DNA of 64,000 nt, taken from the NCBI GenBank assembly GCA_913775305.1, contig CAJYIY010000103.1:21950-85949 (forward strand), in the 5' to 3' direction. Each line of letters begins with the position of its first letter. The first letter of the stretch is position 1. Positions 10,232-20,617 of the stretch are shown here, piece after piece. The notes beneath the pieces were generated by a model. It ran no database searches. It worked only from the letters and a program-made list of their open reading frames with translations, and was not told the origin of the DNA. This DNA comes from an uncultured Erwinia sp. Lineage in GTDB: Bacteria; Pseudomonadota; Gammaproteobacteria; Enterobacterales; Enterobacteriaceae. Made by a program: the position numbers and the translations under genes.

Positions 10232-11521
10232 ATGGCCAAACTTGATAAGAACGATTCCCTGATGCTGGCAAGACAATTGCCAACACAAACTGTTGCCCTG
10301 ATCCTCGCAGGCGGACGCGGTACCCGTCTGCGCGATCTCACCGCTAAGCGCGCCAAACCCGCTGTTCACTTTGGTGGCAAGTTTCGCATTATCGACTTCG
10401 CACTCTCCAACTGCCTGAATTCAGGGATCCGACGTATTGCGGTCATCACCCAGTATCAGTCGCACACGCTGGTGCAGCATATTCAGCGCGGCTGGTCGTT
10501 TCTGAATGAAGAGATGAATGAGTTTGTCGATCTTCTGCCTGCACAGCAGCGGCTGTCGACCGAGCACTGGTATCGCGGCACCGCCGATGCGGTGACGCAG
10601 AACCTTGACATCATCCGGCGCTATCGCGCGCAGTACATCGTGATTCTGGCGGGTGACCACATCTACAAGATGGACTATTCGCGGATGCTGATCGACCACG
10701 TCGAAAATGACGCCCGCTGCACTATTGCCTGCCTGCCGGTGCCACTGGAAGAGGCCAGTTCCTTCGGCGTGATGAAGGTGGATGAAAATAATCGGGTGGT
10801 CGAGTTTCTGGAGAAGCCCGCCGATCCGCCGTCAATGCCGGGTGATGACACTAAGGCGCTGGCCAGCATGGGTATCTACGTGTTTGACGCAGCCTATCTT
10901 TATGGCCTGCTGGAAGCCGATCAGGAGCTGCCGGAGTCCGATCATGACTTCGGTAAAGATCTGCTGCCGAAGATCGTGGCCAGCGGCGAAGCGGTAGCCC
11001 ATTCCTTCAATCTCTCCTGCGTACAGAGCGGTGAACCGAGTGAGCCATACTGGCGCGATGTCGGTACGCTGGAAGCCTACTGGAAGGCGAATCTCGATCT
11101 GGCCTCAGTCACCCCGGAGCTGGACATGTACGACAGTGACTGGCCTATCCGCACCCATATGGAGCCGCTGCCGCCGGCAAAATTCGTTCAGGACCGCTCC
11201 GGCAGCCACGGTATGACAATGAATTCACTGGTGTCGGGAGGCTGTATCATCTCCGGCTCGGTGGTAGTGAACTCGGTGCTGTTCTCCCGCGTTCGTATTA
11301 ACTCCTTCTGCAATATTGAGTCGTCGGTATTACTGCCGGACGTAGAGGTAGGACGCTCCTGCCGCCTGCGCCGATGCGTAATAGACCGCGCCTGCGTGCT
11401 GCCAGAAGGAACGGTGATCGGCGAAAACCCGGATGATGATGCCCGGCGTTTTCACCGGTCGGAAGAGGGGATTGTCCTGGTCACAAGGACCATGCTGGCG
11501 AAGCTCGGCTGGATCGGCTAG
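10232..11521 (+). CDS. glgC: glucose-1-phosphate adenylyltransferase GlgC
   Basis: GlgC forms ADP-glucose from ATP and glucose 1-phosphate, the committed and allosterically controlled step of bacterial glycogen synthesis. The 429-residue protein (E. coli 431) has the nucleotide motif [11 protein letters not shown] (residues 23-33) and the lysine linked to fructose 1,6-bisphosphate activation, Lys39, in TAKRAKP. The C-terminal part is a left-handed beta-helix-like domain. The Shine-Dalgarno region ACAGGAGTCAG contains a GGA core like those recognised by CsrA in the E. coli glgC leader; that control is an inference here. Confidence 0.97.
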   Translation: MAKLDKNDSLMLARQLPTQTVALILAGGRGTRLRDLTAKRAKPAVHFGGKFRIIDFALSNCLNSGIRRIAVITQYQSHTLVQHIQRGWSFLNEEMNEFVDLLPAQQRLSTEHWYRGTADAVTQNLDIIRRYRAQYIVILAGDHIYKMDYSRMLIDHVENDARCTIACLPVPLEEASSFGVMKVDENNRVVEFLEKPADPPSMPGDDTKALASMGIYVFDAAYLYGLLEADQELPESDHDFGKDLLPKIVASGEAVAHSFNLSCVQSGEPSEPYWRDVGTLEAYWKANLDLASVTPELDMYDSDWPIRTHMEPLPPAKFVQDRSGSHGMTMNSLVSGGCIISGSVVVNSVLFSRVRINSFCNIESSVLLPDVEVGRSCRLRRCVIDRACVLPEGTVIGENPDDDARRFHRSEEGIVLVTRTMLAKLGWIG

Positions 11522-11578
11522 GCGAAAAGACGTGATGATCTGAGAGCATCACGTTCTGGCACTGTTAAGGAGCCGATA

Positions 11579-13012
11579 ATGCAGGTGTTACATGTCTGTT
11601 CAGAGATTTTCCCGCTGCTGAAAACGGGCGGGCTTGCTGATGTTGTTGGGGCATTACCGGCGGCGCAGATTGCAGCAGGAGTAGATACGCGTGTGTTACT
11701 TCCGGCATTCCCCGATCTGAAAAAAGGGATTGTTGATGCGGTGGTGGTGGCGAAACTGCAAACTTTCGCCGGTTATGTTGAACTGCTCTACGGACATTAT
11801 GATGGCGTAGGGATTTATCTTATCGATGCGCCGGGCCTGTACGATCGGCCCGGCAGTCCGTACCACGATGAGTCACAATTTGCTTACACCGATAACTATC
11901 TGCGCTTTGCGCTGCTGGGCTGGATGGGCTGTGAAATGGCCTGTGGTCTGGATACCTTTTGGCGGCCCGACGTGGTCCATGCGCACGACTGGCATGCCGG
12001 GCTGACCTGCGCCTATCTGGCCGCACGCGGTCGTCCGGCCAGGTCGGTGTTTACCGTCCACAATCTGGCCTATCAGGGGCTGTTCAACGCGCACCATATT
12101 GAGCAGATCCAGCTGCCGCGATCGTTTTTCAATATGTACGGACTGGAGTTTTACGGCCAAATCTCTTACCTGAAAGCCGGGCTGTATTACGCCGACCACA
12201 TCACCGCAGTGAGTCCAACCTACGCTCAGGAAATTACCCAGCCGGAGTTTGGCTACGGCATGGAAGATCTGCTGAAGCAGCGGCAGCTGGAGGGAAGACT
12301 GAGCGGCATTCTGAACGGTGTCGATCCGGCAATTTGGGATCCACAGCATGATCCGCTGCTGACGGCGCGCTATAACCGTGATGTTCTGGACACTAAAGTT
12401 GAGAACAAGCGTCAGCTGCAAATTGCCATGGGGCTGAAAATTGATGAAAAAGCGCCCATTTTCGCCGTGGTCAGCCGTTTGACCAAACAGAAAGGACTGG
12501 ATCTGGTGCTGGAAGCGCTACCTGGCCTGCTGGAAGGGGGCGGGCAGCTGGTGTTGCTGGGGGCCGGTGATGCGGTCCTGCAGCAGGGATTCCTTGCCGT
12601 TGCCGCCGAATATCCGGGACAGGTGGGCGTGCAGATCGGCTATCACGAGGCGTTCTCCCACCGCATTATGGGCGGCGCGGATGTGATTATGGTGCCCAGC
12701 CGCTTTGAGCCATGCGGCCTGACACAGCTTTACGGGCTGAAATACGGCACTCTGCCGCTGGTGCGGCGCACCGGTGGCCTGGCCGACACGGTTAATGATT
12801 GTTCGCTGGAGAACCTTGCAGACGGTATCGCCAGCGGTTTTGTGTTCGAAGACAGCAACGCGTGGTCATTGCTGCGCGCTATTCGACGTGCTTTCGTCCT
12901 CTGGTCCCGTCCTTCCCTCTGGCGCTATGTTCAGCGACAGGCGATGGGAATGGATTTTAGCTGGCAGGTGGCTGCTGTGGCCTACCGCGACCTCTATCAA
13001 CGTTTGTTGTAA
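11579..13012 (+). CDS. glgA: glycogen synthase GlgA
   Basis: GlgA extends glycogen from ADP-glucose. The protein is 477 residues, the E. coli length. It is a GT5 family GT-B fold enzyme with the N-terminal ADP-glucose motif KTGGLADV (Lys15) and the C-terminal counterpart [10 protein letters not shown] near residue 400. The start follows TAAGGAGCC. A 57-base gap separates it from glgC, and glgP follows 20 bases after its stop. Confidence 0.97.
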   Translation: MQVLHVCSEIFPLLKTGGLADVVGALPAAQIAAGVDTRVLLPAFPDLKKGIVDAVVVAKLQTFAGYVELLYGHYDGVGIYLIDAPGLYDRPGSPYHDESQFAYTDNYLRFALLGWMGCEMACGLDTFWRPDVVHAHDWHAGLTCAYLAARGRPARSVFTVHNLAYQGLFNAHHIEQIQLPRSFFNMYGLEFYGQISYLKAGLYYADHITAVSPTYAQEITQPEFGYGMEDLLKQRQLEGRLSGILNGVDPAIWDPQHDPLLTARYNRDVLDTKVENKRQLQIAMGLKIDEKAPIFAVVSRLTKQKGLDLVLEALPGLLEGGGQLVLLGAGDAVLQQGFLAVAAEYPGQVGVQIGYHEAFSHRIMGGADVIMVPSRFEPCGLTQLYGLKYGTLPLVRRTGGLADTVNDCSLENLADGIASGFVFEDSNAWSLLRAIRRAFVLWSRPSLWRYVQRQAMGMDFSWQVAAVAYRDLYQRLL

Positions 13013-13032
13013 CCTGACGATGGGAAACTGAT

Positions 13033-15480
13033 ATGAATGCACCTTTCTCCTATGCCTCACCGACGCTCAGCGTGGATGCACTTAAGCACTCAATTGCTTA
13101 TAAGCTGATGTTTACCATCGGTAAAGATCCGTCGATTGCGAATAAACACGAGTGGCTTAACGCCACACTGCTGGCGGTACGCGATCGTATGGTGGAGCGC
13201 TGGCTGCGTTCAAATCGTGCCCAGCTGTCGCAGGACGTCCGGCAGGTTTACTATCTGTCGATGGAGTTTCTGGTTGGCCGCACTTTATCCAATGCCCTGC
13301 TGGCAATGGGGATTTACCAGGACGCTCAAACGGCCCTGGAAGAGATGGGTTTCGACCTGGAGGACCTGATCGAAGAAGAGAACGATCCCGGCCTGGGAAA
13401 CGGCGGGTTGGGACGACTGGCGGCCTGTTTCCTGGATTCTCTGGCCACGCTTGGCCTGCCCGGCCGTGGCTATGGCATCCGCTACGACTACGGCATGTTT
13501 AAACAGAATATCGTCGACGGCCAGCAGGCGGAATCCCCGGACTACTGGCTGGAATACGGTAACCCGTGGGAGTTTCAGCGCTTCAACACCCGCTACAAAG
13601 TCCGCTTTGGCGGGCGTATCCAGCAGGAGGGCAGCCTCGCGCGCTGGGTAGAAACAGAAGAAGTGCTGGCAATGGCTTACGATCAGATTATCCCCGGATT
13701 CGATACCGATGCCACCAACACCCTGCGGCTGTGGGGGGCTCAGGCGAGTAATGAGATTAACCTCGGCAAGTTTAATCAGGGCGACTACTTCGCGGCGGTG
13801 GAGGATAAAAACCATTCGGAAAACGTGTCTCGCGTGCTGTATCCCGATGATTCAACCTATTCGGGTCGGGAGCTGCGGCTGCGTCAGGAGTACTTCCTGG
13901 TCTCGTCCACGGTTCAAGATATCCTTCATCGTCACTGGGCGATGCATCAGACTTTTGACAATCTGGCGGATAAAATCGCCATCCACCTGAATGATACTCA
14001 TCCGGTGCTGGCTATTCCTGAACTGATGCGGGTGCTGATCGATGAGAGCAAATTCAGCTGGGATGACGCATTCGGTGTGGCCTGTCAGGTGTTTTCCTAC
14101 ACCAACCACACGCTGATGCAGGAAGCACTGGAAACGTGGCCAGTGGATATGATCGGTAAGATTCTGCCGCGCCATCTGCAAATTATTTTTGAGATCAACG
14201 ACTACTTCCTGAAAACCGTTCAGGAGCAGTATCCGGAGGACTGGCAGCTGCTGGCCCGTATCTCGATCATTGATGAAAATAACGGACGCAAAGTGCGCAT
14301 GGCCTGGCTTGCGGTGGTGGTCAGCCACAAGGTTAACGGCGTGTCAGAACTGCACTCCAACCTGATGGTTCAGTCACTGTTTGCTGACTTTGCCAGACTT
14401 TTTCCCGGTCGCTTCTGCAATAAAACCAACGGCGTCACCCCGCGTCGCTGGCTGGCCCTGGCCAACCCGCCGCTGTCGGGCGTGCTGGACGAGACGATTG
14501 GCCGTACCTGGCGCACCCAGCTCAGCCAGCTGGAGGAGCTTAAGCAGCATATTGATTATCCTAATTTTATTGCGAAAATCCGCGATGCCAAACTGGCGAA
14601 TAAAAAGCGGCTGGCGGCCTTTATAGGCCAGAAGCTGGATATTGTGGTTGATCCCCATGCCATGTTTGATGTGCAGATCAAGCGGATACACGAATATAAG
14701 CGACAGCTGCTGAATGTGCTGCACGTGATAACCCGTTACAACAGGATAAAAGCGGATCCGGAAGCCGACTGGGTGCCGCGTGTCTGTATCTTCGCCGGTA
14801 AAGCCGCCTCAGCCTACTACATGGCCAAACACATTATTCATCTGATTAACGATGTGGCGGCGGTGATCAACAGCGATCCTGCAATAAAGAACCGGCTGAA
14901 AGTGGTCTTTGTTCCCAATTACGGCGTCAGCCTGGCGCAGATCATTATACCGGCAGCCGATCTTTCCGAGCAGATCTCGCTGGCCGGTACGGAAGCGTCC
15001 GGCACCAGTAATATGAAGTTTGCCCTGAACGGGGCGCTGACTATCGGTACGCTGGACGGCGCTAACGTTGAAATGCTGGAGCATGTGGGTGAAGAGAATA
15101 TCTTTATCTTCGGCAACACCACGCCGCAGGTTGAGGCGCTGCGCAGCAATGGCTACAGCTCGCACACCTATTACGAGCAGGACGCCGAGCTACATCAGGT
15201 TCTGACGCAGATCGCCACCGGGGTGTTCAGCCCGCAGGAGCCTGGCCGCTACCGTAATATTTTTGATTCACTGGTTAACCTTGGCGATCACTATCAGCTG
15301 CTGGCCGATTACCGCAGCTATGTTGATACTCAGGACAAGGTGGATAAACTTTATCGCAATAAAAATGAGTGGACGCGGCGGGCGCTGATTAATATCGCCA
15401 GTATGGGATATTTCTCTTCCGATCGTACCATTCAGGAGTATGCGGACGAAATCTGGGGCATCCAGCCTGTGCGCCTGTAG
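13033..15480 (+). CDS. glgP: glycogen phosphorylase GlgP
   Basis: GlgP phosphorolyses glycogen from non-reducing ends to glucose 1-phosphate using pyridoxal phosphate. The 815-residue protein (E. coli 815) shows the GT35 signature [15 protein letters not shown] with the PLP lysine at Lys662. It is the last gene of the glycogen operon, so synthesis and breakdown enzymes are encoded together. A very strong bidirectional terminator follows. Confidence 0.97.
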   Translation: MNAPFSYASPTLSVDALKHSIAYKLMFTIGKDPSIANKHEWLNATLLAVRDRMVERWLRSNRAQLSQDVRQVYYLSMEFLVGRTLSNALLAMGIYQDAQTALEEMGFDLEDLIEEENDPGLGNGGLGRLAACFLDSLATLGLPGRGYGIRYDYGMFKQNIVDGQQAESPDYWLEYGNPWEFQRFNTRYKVRFGGRIQQEGSLARWVETEEVLAMAYDQIIPGFDTDATNTLRLWGAQASNEINLGKFNQGDYFAAVEDKNHSENVSRVLYPDDSTYSGRELRLRQEYFLVSSTVQDILHRHWAMHQTFDNLADKIAIHLNDTHPVLAIPELMRVLIDESKFSWDDAFGVACQVFSYTNHTLMQEALETWPVDMIGKILPRHLQIIFEINDYFLKTVQEQYPEDWQLLARISIIDENNGRKVRMAWLAVVVSHKVNGVSELHSNLMVQSLFADFARLFPGRFCNKTNGVTPRRWLALANPPLSGVLDETIGRTWRTQLSQLEELKQHIDYPNFIAKIRDAKLANKKRLAAFIGQKLDIVVDPHAMFDVQIKRIHEYKRQLLNVLHVITRYNRIKADPEADWVPRVCIFAGKAASAYYMAKHIIHLINDVAAVINSDPAIKNRLKVVFVPNYGVSLAQIIIPAADLSEQISLAGTEASGTSNMKFALNGALTIGTLDGANVEMLEHVGEENIFIFGNTTPQVEALRSNGYSSHTYYEQDAELHQVLTQIATGVFSPQEPGRYRNIFDSLVNLGDHYQLLADYRSYVDTQDKVDKLYRNKNEWTRRALINIASMGYFSSDRTIQEYADEIWGIQPVRL

Positions 15481-15490
15481 GCCGTTAATA

Positions 15491-15530
15491 AAAAGGGCGA
15501 CCGCTGTTGAGCGGTCGCCCTGACTGTTTT
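15491..15530. terminator. bidirectional terminator between glgP and glpD
   Basis: A 10-bp perfect stem (15495-15504 with 15511-15520) lies between the convergent genes glgP and glpD. The minus strand has a TTTTTATT tail and the plus strand has TGACTGTTTT, so it can serve both. Confidence 0.88.
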
Positions 15531-15606
15531 ACACTCCTGGCGGCTTGAGGCGATCGGTTTCAACCGGCCTGGCAGGCTGAAACCACCGCAGGCAGCGCCC
15601 GGTGTA

Positions 15607-17112
15607 TCAGGATGCCAGGGACAGTATCGGCTTGGCGTGCTGTTCCAGCCATTCAGCCACGCGAGCCTGCTGCTGTTCGTTCAGCCACATCCCCTCTTTG
15701 GTACGGCGCCAGATCGCATCTTCTTTCGTGCGAACCCACTCTTTCTGCACCAGATAACGCAGTTCCGCTTCATAGAAATGGTGGCCAAACAGTTCGCCCA
15801 AATCATCAATACTGTTCGCCTCTTTCAGGAACAGCTCGCTGCTGCTGCCGTAGGTACGGGCATAGTGGCGGGCCATCTCTTCGGTGATAAACGGATAGCG
15901 GCGGCGCAGGCTGGCCGCATAATCCTCACGGCTTCCGGCAAAATCGCCGCCCGGCAGCACGCAGGTCTTAGTCCATGCAGCGCCGATGCCCGGGTAGTAC
16001 TTGCTGAGTTTTTCCATCGCATGCTCGGCCAGCTTGCGGTAGGTGGTCAGCTTACCGCCAAATACCGACAGCAGCGGGGCCTGGCCCTGCTCATCATGAA
16101 CGTCGAGCGTATAGTCGCGGGTGATCGCCTGTGGAGAATCGGACTCGTCATCGCACAGCGGGCGAACGCCAGAATAGGTCCAGACAATATCGCTTTTCGC
16201 CAGCGTTTTCTTAAAGTGGGCGTTGTAAACCTTCAGCAGGTAGTCGATCTCGTTGTCGTCGATTTTGACATCCTGCGGATCGCCTTTGTACTCAACATCG
16301 GTGGTACCAATGATCGAGAACTCATCCATCCACGGGATCACAAAGACAATACGGTGATCTTCGTTCTGCAGGATATAGGCCTGCTTTTGGTTGTGTACGC
16401 GCGGAACCACGATATGGCTGCCTTTGATCAGGCGGATGCCATAAGGCGATTTCAGCTTCAGTCCGTCATCAAACAGCTGCTTCACCCACGGACCGGCGGC
16501 ATTGACCAGTCCCTTCGCCTGCCAGGTGTGGACTTTACCGCTGTCGATATCTTCAGCCTCGACGGTCCACAGGCCGTTTTCACGCCAGGCTTTGGTGACG
16601 CGGGTGCGGGTACGCACTTCGCCGCCGCGCTTCTCGATTTCCTGCGCGTTCAGCACCACCAGGCGCGCATCATCCACCCAGCAGTCGGAATATTCGAAAC
16701 CGCGCACGATTTCAGGTTTGAGTACCGATTCTGCACCAAAACGCAAACCTTTACTTCCCGGCAGGCTGGTACGTTTACCGAGATTGTCGTACATAAACAG
16801 GCCAATACGGATCATCCAGGCCGGGCGCAGATGCGGACGATGCGGCAGGCGGAAGCGCATCGGGAAAGCGATGTGCGGGGCCATTTTAAGCAGCACTTCG
16901 CGCTCGGCCAGCGCCTCGCTGACCAGGCGGAATTCATAGTGTTCCAGATAGCGCAGGCCACCGTGGATTAATTTAGAACTGGCGGAAGAGGTGGCGCAGG
17001 CGAGGTCTTTAGCCTCCAGCATCAGCACCGACAAACCCCGTCCGGCTGCATCGGCCGCAATACCCGCGCCGTTAATGCCGCCGCCGATTACGATCAGGTC
17101 TTTGATTTCCAC
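15607..17112 (-). CDS. glpD: aerobic glycerol-3-phosphate dehydrogenase GlpD
   Basis: GlpD is a peripheral inner-membrane flavoenzyme that oxidises sn-glycerol 3-phosphate to dihydroxyacetone phosphate and passes electrons to quinones. It has 501 residues, as in E. coli. The FAD-binding loop VIGGGINGAGIA is at residues 8-19, and the FAD-dependent dehydrogenase block SSASSKLIHGGLRYLE follows. It is divergent from glpEGR, with two GlpR operators between, so it is expected to be induced by glycerol 3-phosphate. Confidence 0.97.
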   Translation of the reverse strand: MEIKDLIVIGGGINGAGIAADAAGRGLSVLMLEAKDLACATSSASSKLIHGGLRYLEHYEFRLVSEALAEREVLLKMAPHIAFPMRFRLPHRPHLRPAWMIRIGLFMYDNLGKRTSLPGSKGLRFGAESVLKPEIVRGFEYSDCWVDDARLVVLNAQEIEKRGGEVRTRTRVTKAWRENGLWTVEAEDIDSGKVHTWQAKGLVNAAGPWVKQLFDDGLKLKSPYGIRLIKGSHIVVPRVHNQKQAYILQNEDHRIVFVIPWMDEFSIIGTTDVEYKGDPQDVKIDDNEIDYLLKVYNAHFKKTLAKSDIVWTYSGVRPLCDDESDSPQAITRDYTLDVHDEQGQAPLLSVFGGKLTTYRKLAEHAMEKLSKYYPGIGAAWTKTCVLPGGDFAGSREDYAASLRRRYPFITEEMARHYARTYGSSSELFLKEANSIDDLGELFGHHFYEAELRYLVQKEWVRTKEDAIWRRTKEGMWLNEQQQARVAEWLEQHAKPILSLAS

Positions 17113-17125
17113 GTCATCTCCTCCG

Positions 17126-17164
17126 ATGTTCGGAATCGTTCAATAATGTTCGTTTTCGAGCATT
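17126..17164 (-). promoter_or_regulatory. tandem GlpR operators upstream of glpD
   Basis: Two adjacent 19-20 base dyads resemble the GlpR consensus ATGTTCGATAACGAACAT. One is at 17126-17144 (ATGTTCGGAATCGTTCAAT) and a better one at 17145-17164 (AATGTTCGTTTTCGAGCATT). They begin 14 bases upstream of the glpD start, so they overlie its promoter and leader. The repressor gene itself is glpR at 18621. Confidence 0.82.
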
Positions 17165-17348
17165 ATATTAATCGCAAACCAACATTGATGCCAGCGTTAA
17201 CCGGATAAAAACATTTATGCGTGATGCAGGTAACATTAATGTTATACCAATTGCGCAAATTACTCAGGATATGCCTGGTTAAAGCAGGCCGGGTTCAGGC
17301 TACAATAGGATTCATTTGGCGACTTTTGACTGTTAGCGAGACCCCACC

Positions 17349-17678
17349 ATGGAACAATTTGAGTGTATCAACGTCCAGGAAGCCCGGCAGAAACTGGCCG
17401 ACGGCAACACCCTGCTGGTTGATATCCGCGATCCGCAAAGCTTCTCTGCGGCTCACGCGAGCGGCGCATTCCACCTGACCAACGATTCGCTTCCGGCCCT
17501 GATGGCCGAAGCCGATCTGAGTGGCTCGGTGCTGGTGATGTGCTACCACGGCAACAGCAGCAAGGGAGCCGCTCAGTATCTGCTGAACCAGGGATTTGCT
17601 GCGGCCTACAGCATCGACGGCGGTTTTGATGCCTGGCATGCTGCATTTCCACAGCAGGTCGAATCTGACATTCGCTGA
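17349..17678 (+). CDS. glpE: thiosulfate sulfurtransferase GlpE (rhodanese)
   Basis: This is a small single-domain rhodanese that transfers sulfane sulfur from thiosulfate to an acceptor such as cyanide or thioredoxin. It has 109 residues (E. coli 108). The active-site cysteine is Cys65 in the loop CYHGNSS, and the [10 protein letters not shown] rhodanese start motif is near residue 23. It heads the glpE-glpG-glpR order, as in E. coli. Its link to glycerol metabolism is positional only. Confidence 0.95.
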   Translation: MEQFECINVQEARQKLADGNTLLVDIRDPQSFSAAHASGAFHLTNDSLPALMAEADLSGSVLVMCYHGNSSKGAAQYLLNQGFAAAYSIDGGFDAWHAAFPQQVESDIR

Positions 17679-17773
17679 CCGATATGCGGCGGTGGAAGCC
17701 GTTGATCCTGCAAGCTTCGCTGTGACGGGGTATACTGCCGCTCTCGTTTTAATCCACAGGGAATCGGCCTTCA

Positions 17774-18607
17774 ATGATGCGCATCACCCAATTTACCCAT
17801 CTGCGCATGGCGCAGGCGTTTGTTGACTACATGGCGACGCGCGGCATTACGCTGCGTATTGAGCAGGAAGGCGGCTACACGCTCTGGCTGGATGATGAAT
17901 CCCAGTTAAGCGTGGTCGAAAACGAACTTAACCAGTTTATTCGCGAGCCTGAGCATCCACGCTACCAGGCCGCCAGCTGGAAAACTGAAAACACCGACAG
18001 CGGCATTCAGTACGTCAGGCCCGCCGGCCCGCCGCTGAAAGACAGAGTGAAAGAGATGGCCGGGCCGGTTACCCTGGTCGTCAGCGTTGCGTCAGTGCTG
18101 GTCTATTTGATGATTGCCCTGGGCGGCTATGCGCAGGCGATTGCCTGGCTCGGCTGGCCGAAGGACAGCATGCAGCATTTCCAGGTGTGGCGCTGGTTCA
18201 GCCACGTGCTGATGAACTTCTCACTGATTGCACTGCTGATTAACCTGCTGTGGTGGTTTTATGTCGGCGGGCGCATCGAAAAACAGCTCGGCAGCGGGAA
18301 ATTATTTACTATCGCGCTGATCTCCGCGCTGCTGTGCGGTTTCGCTCAGTCTAAATTTAATGGCTTCTGGTTCGGCGGACTGTCGGGTGTTGACCATGCG
18401 TTGGTCGCCTATGCCTGGCTGCATGCCATGCGCGACGATCGCAGCCCGCTGAACATGGGCAGCGGGCTGATGGGGATCTTTGTCGTGTGGGTGGTGCTTG
18501 AGGCCGTGGGCGTCTTCGGCACCAATACCGGCCTGCCAAGCCATCTTGCCGGGCTGCTGGTGGGTCTGGCCATGGCGTTTGTCGATACCCGTCAGAAAAA
18601 ACGATAA
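17774..18607 (+). CDS. glpG: rhomboid intramembrane serine protease GlpG
   Basis: GlpG cleaves transmembrane substrates within the inner membrane. The 277-residue protein has an N-terminal cytosolic domain (about 1-90) and six transmembrane helices. The catalytic serine is Ser204 in GGLSGVDHA and the partner histidine is His257 in PSHLAG, three residues beyond the E. coli positions. The first residues (MMRITQF) match the family start. glpR begins 13 bases downstream with an unusual start codon. Confidence 0.96.
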   Translation: MMRITQFTHLRMAQAFVDYMATRGITLRIEQEGGYTLWLDDESQLSVVENELNQFIREPEHPRYQAASWKTENTDSGIQYVRPAGPPLKDRVKEMAGPVTLVVSVASVLVYLMIALGGYAQAIAWLGWPKDSMQHFQVWRWFSHVLMNFSLIALLINLLWWFYVGGRIEKQLGSGKLFTIALISALLCGFAQSKFNGFWFGGLSGVDHALVAYAWLHAMRDDRSPLNMGSGLMGIFVVWVVLEAVGVFGTNTGLPSHLAGLLVGLAMAFVDTRQKKR

Positions 18608-18620
18608 CAGGGGAACTCTT

Positions 18621-19379
18621 TTGAAGCAGACACAGCGTCATGACGCGATTATCGATCTGGTGCGTCGCCAGGGATATGTCAGTACTGAAGAGCTGGTGGA
18701 GCATTTCGCCGTCAGTCCACAAACTATTCGCCGCGATCTGAACGACCTGGCGGAGCAGAACAAAATTCATCGCCATCACGGTGGTGCAGCGTTACCTTCC
18801 AGTTCGGAAAATACCGCCTGGCAGGATCGTAAAATGATGTGGTCCGCGCAGAAAGCGCGTATCGCCCAGCGGGTTGCCAGCCAGATCCCCGATGGAGCAT
18901 CACTGTTTATTGATATCGGCACCACGCCGGAAGCGGTGGCCCATGCGCTGATGAACCACAATAACTTGCGCATCGTGACCAACAACCTGAACGTGGCGGT
19001 TCTGCTGATGGCCAAACCTGATTTTCGCCTGATCCTTGCCGGCGGAGAAGTGCGCACCCGCGACGGTGGCATTATGGGCGAAGCGACGCTCGACTATATT
19101 TCTCAGTTCCGCCTGGATTACGGCATTCTTGGCATCAGCGGTATCGATCTGGACGGCTCGCTGCTGGACTTCGACTACCACGAAGTTCGCACCAAACGGG
19201 CCATTATTGAGAACTCACGCTGCGTGATGCTGGTGGCGGACCACTCCAAGTTTGGGCGCAATGCAATGGTGAATCTGGGCAGTATGGATCTGATTGACTA
19301 TCTGTTCACCGATGAAGCACCGCCGCCGGAGATCATGAAAACTATTGAGCAGCATGAGGTGCATCTGGAGCTGTGTTGA
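18621..19379 (+). CDS. glpR: glycerol-3-phosphate regulon repressor GlpR (TTG start)
   Basis: GlpR is a DeoR-family repressor released by glycerol 3-phosphate. From the TTG at 18621 it has 252 residues, exactly the E. coli length, beginning KQTQRHDAIIDLV after the initiator. There is no in-frame ATG near the expected start, and AGGGGAA precedes the TTG, so I take TTG as the start. The DeoR helix-turn-helix (YVSTEELVEHFAVSPQTIRR) is near residues 18-37. The sugar-phosphate-binding domain includes the FIDIGTTPEAVA segment. It acts on the operators upstream of glpD. Confidence 0.94.
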   Translation: MKQTQRHDAIIDLVRRQGYVSTEELVEHFAVSPQTIRRDLNDLAEQNKIHRHHGGAALPSSSENTAWQDRKMMWSAQKARIAQRVASQIPDGASLFIDIGTTPEAVAHALMNHNNLRIVTNNLNVAVLLMAKPDFRLILAGGEVRTRDGGIMGEATLDYISQFRLDYGILGISGIDLDGSLLDFDYHEVRTKRAIIENSRCVMLVADHSKFGRNAMVNLGSMDLIDYLFTDEAPPPEIMKTIEQHEVHLELC

Positions 19380-19407
19380 TGGTGTCCGCGAAGGCAGGGT
19401 GCTGAAG

Positions 19408-19436
19408 CGGGCCACGCGCTCCCGGAGCGTGGCCCG
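19408..19436. terminator. GC-rich hairpin between glpR and panS
   Basis: A perfect 10-bp stem (19408-19417 with 19427-19436) sits between convergent genes. It has no T-run on either strand, so it may act as a weak terminator or as a transcript-end stabiliser. Confidence 0.45.
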
Positions 19437-19440
19437 TGCA

Positions 19441-20373
19441 TCAGCTCAGTGACTTCTTCTTATCTTTGATCGCTTTGCCTGACCAGTAACCGGCCAGCAG
19501 TGAACCGGACAGATTGTGCCAGACCGAGAACAGCGCGCCCGGCAGTGCCGCCAGCGGAGAGAAGTACAGCTTGCCCAGCGTTGCCGCCAGACCGGAGTTC
19601 TGCATACCCACTTCCAGCGCCAGCGTGCGGCAGGTGGACTCATCGAAGCCAAACAGCTTGCCGCCCCAGTAGCCGCCCAGCAAGCCGATGGCGTTATGCA
19701 GGATCACCGCGACAATCACGACCAGACCGACCGAACCGATAAAGCTCTGGCTGCCTGCCACCACCGCGCTGATGATCAGCAGAATGCAGACCATCGAAAA
19801 CGCCGGCAGATACGGCTCCACGCGCTTCACCAGGCCGTTCATGGTGTGATGAATAATCAGACCCAGGCTAATCGGTACCACGACGATTTTAACGATGCTG
19901 AGCAGCATGCCCGCCACATCCACCTGTATATGCGTATCGACATAGAACCGGGTCAGCAGCGGAGTGGCAAATACGCCAACCAGCGCGGAGACGGAGGAGA
20001 TGGTTACCGACAGCGCAACATCGCCTTTGGCCAGATAGATCATCACGTTTGACGCCGTACCGCTTGCCACGCTGCCCACCAGAATCATCCCGGCTGCAAG
20101 GTCGGGTGGCATATTAAACAGCTTCGCCAGCCCCCATGCCGCCAGTGGCATCACCAGATAGTGCAGGAAGGTCCCGGCAATCACCGGTGCCGGACGGGTC
20201 AGCACGCGCTTGAAATCATCAACGTTCAGCGTCACGCCCATGCCAAACATAATCAGCATCAGCAGGTAAGTGACATAAGGGCCAATGCCGGTAAAAGTGG
20301 TCGGGGTGTAATAAGCGGCAACGGAGAGCAGGACTGCCCAGAGGGGAAACAGTCGGGTAACAGCAGCAAGCAT
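19441..20373 (-). CDS. panS: BASS-family transporter, PanS-like
   Basis: This 310-residue inner-membrane protein with about ten hydrophobic helices belongs to the bile acid:sodium symporter (BASS) superfamily. Typical family segments are visible, such as the discontinuous-helix sequences [19 protein letters not shown] near residue 100 and [15 protein letters not shown] near 255. Salmonella PanS, a ketopantoate/pantoate transporter, is of this type; I assign the name by resemblance and context and cannot prove the substrate. It lies at the point where two distant E. coli loci are joined here, between glpR and lysC. Confidence 0.65.
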   Translation of the reverse strand: MLAAVTRLFPLWAVLLSVAAYYTPTTFTGIGPYVTYLLMLIMFGMGVTLNVDDFKRVLTRPAPVIAGTFLHYLVMPLAAWGLAKLFNMPPDLAAGMILVGSVASGTASNVMIYLAKGDVALSVTISSVSALVGVFATPLLTRFYVDTHIQVDVAGMLLSIVKIVVVPISLGLIIHHTMNGLVKRVEPYLPAFSMVCILLIISAVVAGSQSFIGSVGLVVIVAVILHNAIGLLGGYWGGKLFGFDESTCRTLALEVGMQNSGLAATLGKLYFSPLAALPGALFSVWHNLSGSLLAGYWSGKAIKDKKKSLS

Positions 20374-20572
20374 AGAAAAGCATCCTTTTTTAACCCCGTG
20401 ATATCCGCCGCGGCACCGCGGTACAGGCCGTTCAGCAAACCCGCAGCGATGTTCTTCCAGCCTTCGCTAAGCGGATAATGGGGCGTTTAATATGGTGTGA
20501 TTGATCTGAAAATTTGCACAGCACGCCGTACAGACCGGAACGAGGACATCACGGCCTGCGCATCATAGCATC

Positions 20573-20609
20573 AAAAAAAAGGGATGTCGGGCCAGCGGTC
20601 ACTGGCCCG
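20573..20609 (-). terminator. lysC terminator
   Basis: On the minus strand an 8-bp stem (20588-20595 with 20602-20609) is followed by ACATCCC and then eight T residues, just beyond the lysC stop. Confidence 0.75.
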
Positions 20610-20617
20610 CCCGGCGA

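Noticed and set aside
15637..16971. 444-codon open frame on the plus strand
   Set aside because: It is antisense to the full-length glpD gene, has no family resemblance and no ribosome-binding site.
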